Positions 25,509 through 35,360 are shown, numbered from the stretch's first letter. The stretch is DNA of 62,599 bases from Bacillota bacterium (GCA_012728115.1 JAAYFS010000006.1:1-62599); one strand, 5' to 3'. The notes: a model not told the origin generated them from the letters alone. Translations and numbers: made by a program.

Positions 25509-26014
25509 GATACTACCCGCCAGTATTTCTGAAGCTGATAGGTGACTAATCCGACGAAGAAACCTGTCGGAATCGCAAAAAACAGTAGATAAGGGAGGTA
25601 ATAAACAATACCAAAGGTATCAACCAAAAAGGCCGCCACCAATACTTGCGTAATATTATGAGTTAAGGCACCAATAATACTAATTCCAATAAAACTAAGA
25701 TGTTTCTTAAAGAGAGTGTAAGTAATACCCATCGAAATCGCACTTACAATTCCTCCAGAAAAACTTAGAAAAAACGGGATACTTAAGAAAGTTCCACCAA
25801 TTAATGAACCGAGGACAACACGTAAAAAAGCGACTAACACTCCTTCTTTTACGCCGAAGTTTACGATTACGAATAAGCTTATTATATTTGCTAATCCAAG
25901 TTTAGCACCAGGAAATAGATAAGGCAGGGGAAGCATCGCTTCAAAAGCATGTAATCCCATTGCCAACCCCACCATCAAACCAAGATATACAATTTTTTTT
26001 GTGGATGATGACAT
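25505..26014 (-). CDS. Gx transporter family / heptaprenyl diphosphate synthase component I-like protein
   Basis: A 169-residue membrane protein with about five helices. Recognised segments are GLHAFEAMLPLPYLFPGAKLGLANIISL, GSLIGGTFLS and GALTHNITQVLVAAFL. The family is annotated either as a Gx (ECF-type S component) transporter or as heptaprenyl diphosphate synthase component I; the membrane topology favours a transporter-like role. It is the last gene of the minus-strand chemotaxis/fapA series, 17 bases after the fapA-like gene, and its ATG has an AAAGGAG SD. Confidence 0.78.
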   Translation of the reverse strand: MSSSTKKIVYLGLMVGLAMGLHAFEAMLPLPYLFPGAKLGLANIISLFVIVNFGVKEGVLVAFLRVVLGSLIGGTFLSIPFFLSFSGGIVSAISMGITYTLFKKHLSFIGISIIGALTHNITQVLVAAFLVDTFGIVYYLPYLLFFAIPTGFFVGLVTYQLQKYWRVVS

Positions 26015-26031
26015 TAAGACTTCTCCTTTTA

Positions 26032-27999
26032 TCAGTTCAGAGATAAAGAACCTGAATAGACCTTCATTTCACCATCAGAGACATAAGCCCTGACTGCCGA
26101 ATAATCATTGTCAAACTTATATCTTTGGTTATTAATACTAATTCGGGCATTTGTATATACTTTTCCAATGTTAATAGTTCCCTCGTGAAGAATTTCTGCT
26201 TCGGTTACGATACCGCTTGGACCGCCAAGTTCCTGTAAATTAATATTCCCCTTTGTAACTACAATCTTACCGCCGCGAAAAACTCCCCTGGTCATTCTAA
26301 AACCAGTTCCTGCAACTACATTGGAATAGAAGCACCCCTGTCCTGTAATTTCTACCATCCCTGATGCTTCTAAGCTACTGTTCTGAAGATATGCCGCCTT
26401 AATATTCGCTTCATTTGAATAATCCTGAGTAATTCTATCAATCAGACCCTGCATTGTTTCATGAATAAGCACCAGCTTACTTATACCAGAAATCCTGAAA
26501 AGACCTCTTCTAGGAAACATGTCTGCTAGTTGGATTGAAAGATCCTCAATAGTAGTATTACGCAAATGTGTTTCAGAGTCAACATATTCAATAAATTCCC
26601 GAGCTATATCTATTAATTTGGTATATTTAAGTTCTAACAAGCTACCTATGAGAGTTTCTTCATCAAGATCGGAACCACTCGATTTATTTTTTATAAGTTC
26701 GATAGCCTGAAGTAAGTTAACAAATTGTTCCTCCAATGATGTCAACAGGGTTTTAACACGCAAATAGACCACTGATAGTCCACCAGCGTACACTTGCGAA
26801 CGAACCACTGTTTTGTTAATAACAATATCATTATCCGCACTTATATAAGCTCCATACACCGTTCCGTAAACTCTTACTCCACCCTTAGTTGCGGAAACTT
26901 TTACTTGGTCAGCAACATTTCCATGGATTATTACTTCACCTTCAAAACGAATATTGCCAGTAGAAACATCAGCATCGCCACGCAGTTCATATACTTGGAG
27001 AACCTTAAGAACATCCTTAACAAGGAGAGGCATTCCAGAAACTGTAGCGTAAGCCTCCATACCATCCTCGCTCAGTTCAACACCTTCCCCTACTTTTAAC
27101 TCAACCGTCCGCGGCTCTCGCGCTGAAATTTTTTCTCCAAAGACGTCCCTACCATCCTTACCAGGTATTCCCGGAACTACTCTAGCAATTAAATCTCCCT
27201 CACTGCAACTAGAAACAGTTGCATGAACTTCTAGAAGATCAATTCTGCTGGATTCTAAATCCACATCTGGTTTATTTTCAAAAATATACTCGATTCTAGC
27301 ATCGACGGGTTCTGTCGGATACTCGCCTCTAGCTACAACTGATTCAAAGCTTGTCCGCGCTAAGAACTTTTCGATCTGTGTTAGATCGACACCATATTTA
27401 ATACCTAAGAATGATAGCTTTGCCTCAATTTCGCCAATTGTAATTTCGGTACATGGAATTGGGGTAGTTTCCAATTTTAACTCTAAATACTCGGTTGGAT
27501 AAGCATCCTTTAAACTGTAAGAAACACCATTAAACCGATTACATAAGACGGTCGCAATCATATTGTCATCAGATACGCTACACCTTATCTCTTTAAATGG
27601 CTCTTGTGAGTCGGGTAATTGAATTTCCAAAGATGAGATTCCTTCACTTAGTTCAATTTTTCCTGCAACTTCTTTTCCTTGATATTGTGCTGTGATTCTT
27701 GGATCAAGGACAAGGACTGGAGCTTTCTGTCCTTCCGCTGGAGGAAAATAAATGATCTGTCCATTTTTTACTCCAACAGCACCCGTAATCTCAGGTTTCC
27801 TTGTCTTAACTTCGGAAACTTCCTTTTCTTTGACAGTCACTTTAATGGACACCTCTTTTTTACCGAGAAGTCCGAAAAGTCTACCGTGTGACTGGTCTAG
27901 AACTTCAACTTCCACTTCTTCCCTTGAAGTATTAAGCTTTTTGAGAGCTGACTCTAAAGCTTCATCAACGGTTCTTCCCTTAGTGACTATCGATCTCAT
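26032..27999 (-). CDS. FapA/DUF342 family protein with N-terminal Jag-like domain
   Basis: 655 residues. An N-terminal Jag_N module (TVDEALESALKKLNTSREEVEVEVLD...GRLFGLLGKKE) is followed by a DUF342/FapA core: the polyA-domain region (VDARIEYIFENKPDVD, VVPGIPGKDGRDVFGEKI) and a right-handed parallel beta-helix with repeated turns (VHATVSSCSEGD, GNVADQVKVSATKGGVRVYGTV). Family members act in flagellar placement or polymer assembly (FapA of Vibrio) and in Bacillus-type cells have unknown roles. Its ATG lies ten bases after cheR, so it belongs to the chemotaxis operon. Confidence 0.82.
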   Translation of the reverse strand: MRSIVTKGRTVDEALESALKKLNTSREEVEVEVLDQSHGRLFGLLGKKEVSIKVTVKEKEVSEVKTRKPEITGAVGVKNGQIIYFPPAEGQKAPVLVLDPRITAQYQGKEVAGKIELSEGISSLEIQLPDSQEPFKEIRCSVSDDNMIATVLCNRFNGVSYSLKDAYPTEYLELKLETTPIPCTEITIGEIEAKLSFLGIKYGVDLTQIEKFLARTSFESVVARGEYPTEPVDARIEYIFENKPDVDLESSRIDLLEVHATVSSCSEGDLIARVVPGIPGKDGRDVFGEKISAREPRTVELKVGEGVELSEDGMEAYATVSGMPLLVKDVLKVLQVYELRGDADVSTGNIRFEGEVIIHGNVADQVKVSATKGGVRVYGTVYGAYISADNDIVINKTVVRSQVYAGGLSVVYLRVKTLLTSLEEQFVNLLQAIELIKNKSSGSDLDEETLIGSLLELKYTKLIDIAREFIEYVDSETHLRNTTIEDLSIQLADMFPRRGLFRISGISKLVLIHETMQGLIDRITQDYSNEANIKAAYLQNSSLEASGMVEITGQGCFYSNVVAGTGFRMTRGVFRGGKIVVTKGNINLQELGGPSGIVTEAEILHEGTINIGKVYTNARISINNQRYKFDNDYSAVRAYVSDGEMKVYSGSLSLN

Positions 28000-28008
28000 A
28001 CCGCTCAC

Positions 28009-28722
28009 CTACCCCGCTTTCTGATAAATACAGTAGCCCTTCCTGACTAAATTATAGGATGCTGGATTCATTATCTGCTCAGCAGAACCAACGATAAAAA
28101 ATCCTCCGTCCTTGAGCGCATCCACGAAACGTTCTGTCAACATAGCTTGAGTTTCATTTTTAAAATAAATGAATACATTTCTACACAGGATTAAATCATA
28201 ATCAGTGCCAAACTCATCCACAAGTAAATTATGCTGCTTGAACTCTACTTTTCGTTTCACTTCATCAACTATTTGGTATTTGTCATCCCTTCTGATGAAG
28301 TATTTTCCTAAAACACTAGCTGGTACACCTGAAATTTGGTTTGACATGAAAATGCCCTTTTTTGCTTTGGCTAAGACTACCTCGTTGATATCTGTTGCAA
28401 AAATAGGGCTAAAAGAAAACCCTTGTTCCAAGAGCAGGATTGCGATCGAATATGGTTCGGCACCTATTGAGCAAGCAGCACTCCAAATCTTTGGATTTCG
28501 ATTAAGTTCTGGTAGGATATCGGTTTTGATTGTTTCGAATACTTTAATATCGCGAAAAAACTGTGATGTATTGATCGTAAGGTATTCTTGGAAGGCTTTT
28601 CGGAACTCGTCATCCACTTTTAGTCGTTGCAGTAATCCCTTCCAATCCCCAATTCTATGTCTAGCCATCCACTGCAAAATCCGCCGATGCATCTGCTGCT
28701 CCTTATACTCGTTTAAATCCAT
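28009..28722 (-). CDS. cheR: Chemotaxis methyltransferase CheR (N-terminus problematic)
   Basis: From the first ATG the protein has 237 residues: an N-terminal helical domain (YLTINTSQFFRDIKVFETI) and a SAM-dependent methyltransferase domain (IWSAACSIGAEPYSIAILL, FATDINEVVLAKAKKGIF, YDLILCRNVFIYF). It methylates glutamates of chemoreceptors. The usual CheR start (dYerFk...tGidLxxYKexQmxRRI) is present in frame upstream of this ATG as FDYERFK to about 28767, but no ATG, GTG or TTG is available in frame there. A GTG one base out of frame sits right behind an AAAGGA SD. The true start is therefore uncertain, or one base is extra. Confidence 0.85.
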   Translation of the reverse strand: MDLNEYKEQQMHRRILQWMARHRIGDWKGLLQRLKVDDEFRKAFQEYLTINTSQFFRDIKVFETIKTDILPELNRNPKIWSAACSIGAEPYSIAILLLEQGFSFSPIFATDINEVVLAKAKKGIFMSNQISGVPASVLGKYFIRRDDKYQIVDEVKRKVEFKQHNLLVDEFGTDYDLILCRNVFIYFKNETQAMLTERFVDALKDGGFFIVGSAEQIMNPASYNLVRKGYCIYQKAG

Positions 28723-28791
28723 ACCAATAACATCGGCACTCTCTAGTTTAAACCGCTCGTAGTCGAATTTAGTGCACGTCCTTTCTATTCT

Positions 28792-29841
28792 TTATCTCGA
28801 CATCTTAGCGACCAATTGAGTTATTGTTTGCCCAATTTGTCCCAATGGCAAAATATAATCGGCATTTCCTTCTTCGGCTACCGCTCTTGGCATACTATAA
28901 ATCACGGAAGTTCCTTTGTCCTGGGCGATGGTGATTCCGTTTGCTTGCTTTATTAAACTCATTCCTTTTGCACCATCTTTGCCCATTCCAGTAAGAATAA
29001 CGCCAACAATTGCATTTCCATATTGTCTCGGCAATGATGCCATAGTCACGTCAACACTTGGTCGTAAAAACTGAACAGGAGGATCTTGATTTAAGAAAAT
29101 CCTCCGCCCATTACCTACAGTCATGTGATAATCTCCAGGCGCAACATACGCCCTGCCAGCTTCTACCAGATCGCCATGTTCTGCTTCTTTAACACTTACT
29201 GAAACTATCCGATCTAAACGTTCCGCAAAACTTCTTGTAAACTCTTTCGGCATGTGTTGAGTAATCAAGATTCCAGCTTTTATTGAAGCAGGTATATTCG
29301 AAAGCACCTCTTCTACTGCCTTCGGACCTCCTGTAGATGATCCAATTGCTACTACTATATTCGCTGCGACTCCTGAAGTCGGTGCTGGAATTTTCGGTTC
29401 ACGTTCGATCATGAACGGTTGTTTTCGCAATATTGGTTCGACCTTTGCCAAAGCAGCGGCCTTTACTTTAGCAACAATATCAGCACCGATCGTCTTTAAG
29501 TCTAATGAAATGGAACCCGAAGGTTTAAGAACAAAGTCTACTGCACCTAAAGATAACGCTTTGATAGTAATTTCCGATCCACGTTTCGTCAATGAACTAA
29601 GCATTACCACTGGGATCGGTCTAGTCTTCATAATATGTTCGAGTGTAGTTATGCCATCCATCACAGGCATTTCAACGTCTAGAGTTACAACATCAACCTG
29701 AAGCCGTGCTAACTTGTCTAGGGCGTCCCGTCCGTTTCTTGCGGTGGCTACAACGTCGATATCAGGTTCACTGCTAAGTATTTCTGAAATTAGCTTCCTC
29801 ATAAAAGCACTATCATCTACCACTAATACGCGGATACCCAT
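28792..29841 (-). CDS. cheB: Chemotaxis response regulator protein-glutamate methylesterase CheB
   Basis: 349 residues. The receiver domain has the phospho-Asp in LDVEMP (D55) and the DD pair at residues 9-10. The C-terminal methylesterase shows AIGSSTGGPKAVEEVL (Ser), ITQHMPKEFT (His) and LTGMGKDGAKG (Asp), completing the catalytic triad. It demethylates and deamidates receptors in adaptation. The ATG at 29841 has a GAGGTGA SD; an earlier GTG lies inside that SD. The last codons precede the cheR region by 69 bases. Confidence 0.95.
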   Translation of the reverse strand: MGIRVLVVDDSAFMRKLISEILSSEPDIDVVATARNGRDALDKLARLQVDVVTLDVEMPVMDGITTLEHIMKTRPIPVVMLSSLTKRGSEITIKALSLGAVDFVLKPSGSISLDLKTIGADIVAKVKAAALAKVEPILRKQPFMIEREPKIPAPTSGVAANIVVAIGSSTGGPKAVEEVLSNIPASIKAGILITQHMPKEFTRSFAERLDRIVSVSVKEAEHGDLVEAGRAYVAPGDYHMTVGNGRRIFLNQDPPVQFLRPSVDVTMASLPRQYGNAIVGVILTGMGKDGAKGMSLIKQANGITIAQDKGTSVIYSMPRAVAEEGNADYILPLGQIGQTITQLVAKMSR

Positions 29842-29851
29842 TAATTTCACC

Positions 29852-30334
29852 TCAAATCTCGACAGGCTGTTGACCTACTGAAGTAACAATTACTATTCCT
29901 GTTTCGATTGATAATCTCATTTTTCTTCCTTTGTTTCCTGCTACCTGCTCTCCGACAATAGGGATTTGGTATTTTTCTAATTGCTCTCTTACAGCAATAA
30001 TATTCTGTTGTCCAATACTCAATCCGTTAGCGGATAAATTATTAAAGATATTTGCTCCACCAGCTAATTTTGCTTCTAGCCTACGTTGCCTCGCACCGAG
30101 GGATTCAACCAGATCTATCAAGGCTTTCACACCTGTATCGGCATATTTACCTGGTAGTTCTGGGGCTTTTTCACTATTCGGATTTCTAGCTAGAAAAATA
30201 TGCGCCATCCCTCCCACCTGAGCAACTGGATCGTAGATAGTTAGACCGATACACGAACCTAATCCGACAGTAGTCAATACTCCAGAAGACTTTAAAGCGG
30301 CCATTTCTCCCATGTTAACGAAAAGCTCTTGCAT
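29852..30334 (-). CDS. cheD: Chemoreceptor glutamine deamidase CheD
   Basis: 160 residues. The catalytic cysteine lies in VGLGSCIGLTIYDP and the histidine in GGMAHIFLAR, followed by the conserved KLAGGANIF and NIIAVREQL. It deamidates receptor glutamines and binds CheC to enhance its phosphatase activity. The ATG overlaps the cheC stop (TGATG), so the two are co-translated. Confidence 0.94.
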   Translation of the reverse strand: MQELFVNMGEMAALKSSGVLTTVGLGSCIGLTIYDPVAQVGGMAHIFLARNPNSEKAPELPGKYADTGVKALIDLVESLGARQRRLEAKLAGGANIFNNLSANGLSIGQQNIIAVREQLEKYQIPIVGEQVAGNKGRKMRLSIETGIVIVTSVGQQPVEI

Positions 30335-30933
30335 CAATATGCCTCCATACCAAGACTTTGAGCTAGTCTTCCGAAATCTTGCTCGCTAGGTAAGAATAGG
30401 ATACTGCCTGAAATTTCAATTTCATCTGCGGTGAACATCGTTTTGATCAAGGTAATTATATCCGCAACGGCAGCACCGGCTAAAATACTATCCCAGACAG
30501 CACCCGCCATATCGATTGCAACAGCAGGAACACTAGGAGCTAAGAAAAGATCAGTCATTGTTGCTAATGCATTTAGATATGAGGTGACCATTATATTCCC
30601 AACTTCTTGGAGTGCAGATTGTCCTAGTTCGTCACTAATATCTACTTTGTTATCGGTTAATGAGCGAACTAGAGTCTTGGCGCTTTCAAAATCAAGAATG
30701 AATGCCATGTGACCCTGAATATCACCAGAAACTCCGATATAGATTCCAGCTACGATTTGATCCAGCGCTCCGATATGTGTTGAGATCTGATCAAAAGAAA
30801 TTAGCAATATCTCTGGAACATCGATAACTAACCTTTTATTATCTAACATAGTTGATAAGGCAGTTGTGGCATGACCTGTTCCGATATTCGCCAATTCCTT
30901 GAGGAAATCTAATTGTTGATAATTCATTTCCAT
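30334..30933 (-). CDS. cheC: CheY-P phosphatase CheC
   Basis: 199 residues with two CheC active-site motifs, DFLKELANIGTGHATTALS near residue 9 and SALQEVGNIMVTSYLNAL near residue 105. Both fit the (D/S)xxxExxN signature, so it is expected to dephosphorylate CheY-P. Its neighbours cheD and cheY are its functional partners. Confidence 0.93.
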   Translation of the reverse strand: MEMNYQQLDFLKELANIGTGHATTALSTMLDNKRLVIDVPEILLISFDQISTHIGALDQIVAGIYIGVSGDIQGHMAFILDFESAKTLVRSLTDNKVDISDELGQSALQEVGNIMVTSYLNALATMTDLFLAPSVPAVAIDMAGAVWDSILAGAAVADIITLIKTMFTADEIEISGSILFLPSEQDFGRLAQSLGMEAY

Positions 30934-30963
30934 TCTTTATCCGCCTAACTGTTAACTTATAAA

Positions 30964-31326
30964 CTAACCTGCAGCCTTTTTGAGAGCTTCAATAACGCGG
31001 TCTGGATCAAATGGCTTGACTAAGAAATCTTTTGCACCAGCATTGATCGCTTCGATTACCATAGGCTTTTGCCCCATAGCACTGCACACAATGATCCTTG
31101 CATCTGGATCAAATTTAACGATCTCTTTGATCGCAGTTATTCCATCCATCTTAGGCATGGTGATGTCCATAGTAACTAGATCTGGTCTTAGCCGCTTATA
31201 TTGCTCGATAGCTTCCTCCCCATCTGCAGCTTCACCAACTACCTCGAATCCGCTCTTTTCAACCACTTTACGCAGATTCATTCTCATAAAAGCTGTATCA
31301 TCAGTTATTAGTACTCTGTAGGACAT
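30964..31326 (-). CDS. cheY: Chemotaxis response regulator CheY
   Basis: A stand-alone receiver domain of about 120 residues: acidic pair TDD at 9-10, phosphoacceptor Asp in VTMDITMPKMDG (D54), Thr/Ser switch in IIVCSAMG and Lys in FLVKPFDPD. There is no output domain, so it acts by binding the flagellar switch (FliM/FliY here). The ATG at 31326 is chosen over an in-frame GTG at 31335 that overlaps the SD. Confidence 0.94.
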   Translation of the reverse strand: MSYRVLITDDTAFMRMNLRKVVEKSGFEVVGEAADGEEAIEQYKRLRPDLVTMDITMPKMDGITAIKEIVKFDPDARIIVCSAMGQKPMVIEAINAGAKDFLVKPFDPDRVIEALKKAAG

Positions 31327-31331
31327 TTTTC

Positions 31332-33335
31332 TCACACTCCTTGCTTAATAATTGTACCAGTATCTAGAATTAAAGCTACTCTGCCGTCGCCGAGTACTGC
31401 AGCGCCAGCAATACCAGGCACATCGCCTAGAATTTCACTGAGTGATTTAATCACAATCTCTTGTTGGCCTATCAGTTGATCAACTAAAAAACCAACCTTC
31501 TCTCCCCTGACATCAACGATGATCACTGATAGTAGATCATTTTTCATCTCGGTTTGTCCAAAGCCAAGGCATTCTGCCAGGTCGAATAAGGGGATTATTT
31601 CTTCGCGCACAACTATTACTTGTTTTCGTTGTACCGTTTTTATATCTTCAAGCGAAACATGAAGATTTTCCCTGATCGATTGAATAGGTATCGCATAAAC
31701 ATCTTCTTGACATTCGACCAGTAAAGTCTTGATGATCGCCAGCGTCAATGGTAGCCTAATCTGAATTGTGGAACCTTTTCCTGGCTCGGAAAACATTTCA
31801 ATGCTTCCGCTCAAGGATTCCACTACTGTTTTAACAGCATCCATTCCCACTCCACGACCAGAGATATCTGAGACTTTCTCGGCAGTACTAAAACCAGGAG
31901 TAAACAAAAGTTCTACTGCTTCAGGAATCGAAAGTTCTTGGCTATCTGCAGGAAGCAATCCTTTCTCTATTGCACGTTTCTTAACCCGCTCAACATCAAT
32001 TCCGTTGCCATCATCCGAAACTTCGATGATCACATATCCACCTTCATGTCTGGCACCGACATTGATTGTACCTTGTTCGTCTTTACCTGCCCGTATCCTC
32101 GCTTCAGGAGTTTCAATTCCGTGATCAACACTGTTCCTGATTAGATGCACTAGCGGATCTCCAATTTGATTAACCAATGAACGATCAAGTTCGGTATCCT
32201 CTCCAGATAAAACTAAGTTGATTTTCTTACCGCATTCTTGTGCTAGGTCTCTAACCATACGAGGAAAACGACTAAAGACTTGTCTAATTGGTACCATGCG
32301 CAATTTCATCGAAGCATACTGCAAATCAGTAGTAACTTTATCGAGTTGAGTCAGCGCATTTCTTTGCTGTTCGTTACCATCTAGATATTTTGCCATTTCT
32401 AATACCTGGGTTCTACTGATAACCAGCTCACCAACAAGGTTAATCAATGCATCCAAGCGTTCTGTTTCTACTCTAACAAATTTGTCCACAAATTGTGTCC
32501 TACTTGCTTGCAGAACGTCGTTTGGGCTACGCAAACTTGTGGCTGCCGCCTCTTGTTCCGCTTCCTCAAATTCTGGACGTACCGTTTCGCTCGGATCCAA
32601 AGGGATTGCTTCTACCTTGAAACTTTCAATTTCGGAAACTCTCTCAATTACTTCTTCAACAATAGATCTTGTTTCAGTAGAAACATAGACTAATGAAAAC
32701 TCTCGGTCAAATTTTTCTTCTTCCAAATCCTCAACCGATGGAATCGCTTTAATTATTATTCCTGCTGACTCCAAAGCTTGGAATATAGTATAAACACGAA
32801 CAGACTTGAGTAAGGTATTTTCTTTTAGAACTATCGTTATGTAATACCCATTATACCCTTGGGTCGCAGCCTGTTTTAAAACATCCTGATCTATATCATT
32901 TAACGATTTCTCTGCACCCGAGGTATCTAATCTTTCTTGATCTTCCTCTTTGGCAATGATCTTTCCGTTAGTCATCAACTCTTCTAAAAGTGAAATTACT
33001 TCACGAAAATCATCTATTTCTTCATCATTAATTGTTTGCTCTAGTAAGATTTCAAGAGTATCGATTGACTTGAATAGGGCGTTAACCACCTCAGAATTAG
33101 CACTTAACTCTCCAGTGCGCAAAAGATCAAGAATATTCTCCATTTGGTGAGTAAAATGAGCTAACTGTTCAAAGCCCATCGTACTAGCCATACCCTTTAG
33201 ACTATGGGCAGCTCGAAACATATCATCTAGTACTGCGCGATCAGAGTTATTAGCCTCCAATGCCAGCAGGGAATCATTCAGAGACTGCAAATATTCACGA
33301 GCCTCCGCCTCAAAGATCTCCCGAAATTCATCCAC
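31332..33335 (-). CDS. cheA: Chemotaxis histidine kinase CheA
   Basis: 667 residues: P1 phosphotransfer domain with the histidine in FRAAHSLKGMA (H44), a P2-like region (about 160-250), dimerisation P3 (FVRVETERLDALINLVGELVISR), P4 ATPase (LIRNSVDHGIETPEAR, SDDGNGID, GRGVGMDAV) and a C-terminal CheW-like P5. It phosphorylates CheY and CheB in response to receptors. GTG start with a GAGGGGG SD; transcribed just before cheY. Confidence 0.95.
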   Translation of the reverse strand: MDEFREIFEAEAREYLQSLNDSLLALEANNSDRAVLDDMFRAAHSLKGMASTMGFEQLAHFTHQMENILDLLRTGELSANSEVVNALFKSIDTLEILLEQTINDEEIDDFREVISLLEELMTNGKIIAKEEDQERLDTSGAEKSLNDIDQDVLKQAATQGYNGYYITIVLKENTLLKSVRVYTIFQALESAGIIIKAIPSVEDLEEEKFDREFSLVYVSTETRSIVEEVIERVSEIESFKVEAIPLDPSETVRPEFEEAEQEAAATSLRSPNDVLQASRTQFVDKFVRVETERLDALINLVGELVISRTQVLEMAKYLDGNEQQRNALTQLDKVTTDLQYASMKLRMVPIRQVFSRFPRMVRDLAQECGKKINLVLSGEDTELDRSLVNQIGDPLVHLIRNSVDHGIETPEARIRAGKDEQGTINVGARHEGGYVIIEVSDDGNGIDVERVKKRAIEKGLLPADSQELSIPEAVELLFTPGFSTAEKVSDISGRGVGMDAVKTVVESLSGSIEMFSEPGKGSTIQIRLPLTLAIIKTLLVECQEDVYAIPIQSIRENLHVSLEDIKTVQRKQVIVVREEIIPLFDLAECLGFGQTEMKNDLLSVIIVDVRGEKVGFLVDQLIGQQEIVIKSLSEILGDVPGIAGAAVLGDGRVALILDTGTIIKQGV

Positions 33336-33357
33336 GCATTGTTCCCCCTCTCAGCCG

Positions 33358-34347
33358 CTATTTAACACTACTGATTCTATCTTCGTGTGTCGTAATCTCA
33401 AGTATGCGGATACCAAACTGTTCCCCAACAACTACTACTTCACCTTTGGCGATCAAAGTATCGTTAGCGTAGACATCGATCGGCTCACCATCTAAAGTAT
33501 CAAGTTCCATAATATATCCAGGACTGAGTTTCAAAATATTATTGATCGTCATGTTCGATTTACCAAGAATGGCGCGAATCTGAACAGGTATGTTCTTAAT
33601 CAAATCGATATTGATGTTCTTCAGATAGATTTCTGAGGCGGCGGCTGCTTCTCTGGTTGCTTCACCTTCCGTAAGATCCGCCCAGTCTGTAAAAGCAGAT
33701 ACCGTTTGTGCCACCTCAATTGGCTCCTCAGTCTTCGACATCACATGATCCTGTGCATGAAGATTGGCCACCATTTCTTTTGCAAAAGGCAACTCGATAA
33801 CTTGAAGCATTGTGCTATCAACCAAATCATCGATTTCGATCTTAAACATTATTACAGCTACTGGAACATCACTATGAACTTCGAACTTTGTGGACGAGAG
33901 ATCTACTTTTTCGCTTGTCGGTGGGGATATATCTATTAGCCTAGCAAATAAGTCCGACATTGCAGTGGCAGCCGAACCCATCATCATATTCATCGCTTCA
34001 GTAACCGCGCTTAGGTATAATTCATCAAGTACTTGTGGAGGGTTTGTTCCGTCTTTACCCATCATTAAGTCTCCGATTACGGCAGCGTCTTGTTCCTTTA
34101 TTACTAGCATATTTGAACCTTCAAGCCCAGCTAAGTATTCCACTTTAACTAAAATGCATGGAACAGGATAAATTTCATTTATCTTCTGCGGGATACTTAC
34201 GAAGACCTCGGGAACGGTAATAACAACCTTGCGATTAATAACGGTGCTTAGAGCTGTTGCTGCAGAACCCATGGAGATATTTCCGATCTCAGCAAGAGTA
34301 TCACGTTCCATCTCGGTCAAAACGTTTTCCCTCAGCTCGTCATTCAT
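33358..34347 (-). CDS. fliY: Flagellar motor switch phosphatase FliY
   Basis: About 329 residues. Two CheC-type phosphatase motifs (RDTLAEIGNISMGSAATALS and SAVTEAMNMMMGSAATA) and a C-terminal FliN/SpoA domain (NIDLIKNIPVQIRAILGKS...GEQFGIRILEIT) make this a FliY, the switch-complex protein that dephosphorylates CheY-P. The ATG inside the end of fliM has a GGAGGGGG SD; the longer upstream frame lacks one. The N-terminal CheY-binding peptide known from Bacillus FliY is not evident. Confidence 0.93.
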   Translation of the reverse strand: MNDELRENVLTEMERDTLAEIGNISMGSAATALSTVINRKVVITVPEVFVSIPQKINEIYPVPCILVKVEYLAGLEGSNMLVIKEQDAAVIGDLMMGKDGTNPPQVLDELYLSAVTEAMNMMMGSAATAMSDLFARLIDISPPTSEKVDLSSTKFEVHSDVPVAVIMFKIEIDDLVDSTMLQVIELPFAKEMVANLHAQDHVMSKTEEPIEVAQTVSAFTDWADLTEGEATREAAAASEIYLKNINIDLIKNIPVQIRAILGKSNMTINNILKLSPGYIMELDTLDGEPIDVYANDTLIAKGEVVVVGEQFGIRILEITTHEDRISSVK

Positions 34348-35335
34348 CAGAAACCCCCTCCGTATCCAATACTTGTTCAATCTTAATACCTAGTCTCCCA
34401 CCTAAGCTACCAGGTGTACCCCTAAACTTAGTTAGTGAACCAACTTTAACGTCCAATAAATCATCTTTAAGCTTATTCAAAGGAATTACATCTCCAGGTT
34501 CAAGTTCCAATAAATCTGCTACCGTTAATTCAGCTGTACCTAACTCCACTTCAACTGGTACTTGAGCTGCTCTTACCTTCTCCTCAAGCAATTTGATCTT
34601 TGAAGGATCTGGTTGACGCAGTTGATCAAAGAAGCGATGCTGAGTAAGTTGCTTCATAATCGGTTCCAAAGTGCGATAAGGAATACAAATACTGATCATA
34701 TCCTGAACTTCGTTTAGTTCAAAGGAAAGTGAAATCAGAATTACGATATCGCGATCCGCGGCGGATTGCAAAAATTGAGGGTTAGTTTCCAAATACTCAT
34801 AATCAAAATGAATATCCGCAACTTCCTGCCAGGAATCCTTTAACATCTGGCAAAAGACGGTGACAACCTGCCTACGCAGAACAGCCATTTCGATCTCAGT
34901 AAGAGTCCGTTCAGGACCTTCCAGACGACCTGGTCCTCCGCACAAACGATCATGAAGAAGCGAGGCAATGCTAGGAGTAAACTGCACAACAACATTACCC
35001 TCAAGAGGCTCAGCACTTAATACGATCAATACCGTTGGATTAGGCAATGATCGGGTAAATTCACCGAAGGTCAACTGCTCAATCGATTCCACTTTTAAAT
35101 CGTGCCTAGACCGAAGTTTGGCAGACATTATTCCACCATAGGTCGAACAAAACTGTTCGTGGATTCTCTCTAGAGCCCGGATCTGTTCCTTGGAGAATTT
35201 ACTAGGCCTCTTAAAGTCGTAACGCTCGCCTTTTACACTAACCGCTTCAACAGGATCCTCAAAATCTGGTTTGACAATTTTATTCGCTGTTTTTATCAAT
35301 AAATCAATCTCTTCTTGGGAAAGTATATCTTCCAC
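34340..35335 (-). CDS. fliM: Flagellar motor switch protein FliM
   Basis: 331 residues. The N-terminal LSQEEIDLLIKT is the CheY-P-binding peptide; the middle CheC-like domain includes FCSTYGGIMSAKLRSRHDLKV, and the C-terminal SpoA domain has VPVEVELGTAELTVADLLELEPGDVIPL. It forms the rotor C-ring. GTG start with a GAGGTGA SD. It overlaps fliY by eight bases. Other flagellar genes are not in this window. Confidence 0.95.
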   Translation of the reverse strand: MEDILSQEEIDLLIKTANKIVKPDFEDPVEAVSVKGERYDFKRPSKFSKEQIRALERIHEQFCSTYGGIMSAKLRSRHDLKVESIEQLTFGEFTRSLPNPTVLIVLSAEPLEGNVVVQFTPSIASLLHDRLCGGPGRLEGPERTLTEIEMAVLRRQVVTVFCQMLKDSWQEVADIHFDYEYLETNPQFLQSAADRDIVILISLSFELNEVQDMISICIPYRTLEPIMKQLTQHRFFDQLRQPDPSKIKLLEEKVRAAQVPVEVELGTAELTVADLLELEPGDVIPLNKLKDDLLDVKVGSLTKFRGTPGSLGGRLGIKIEQVLDTEGVSDE

Positions 35336-35360
35336 GTATACTTCACCTCTTTGTTAAGGA

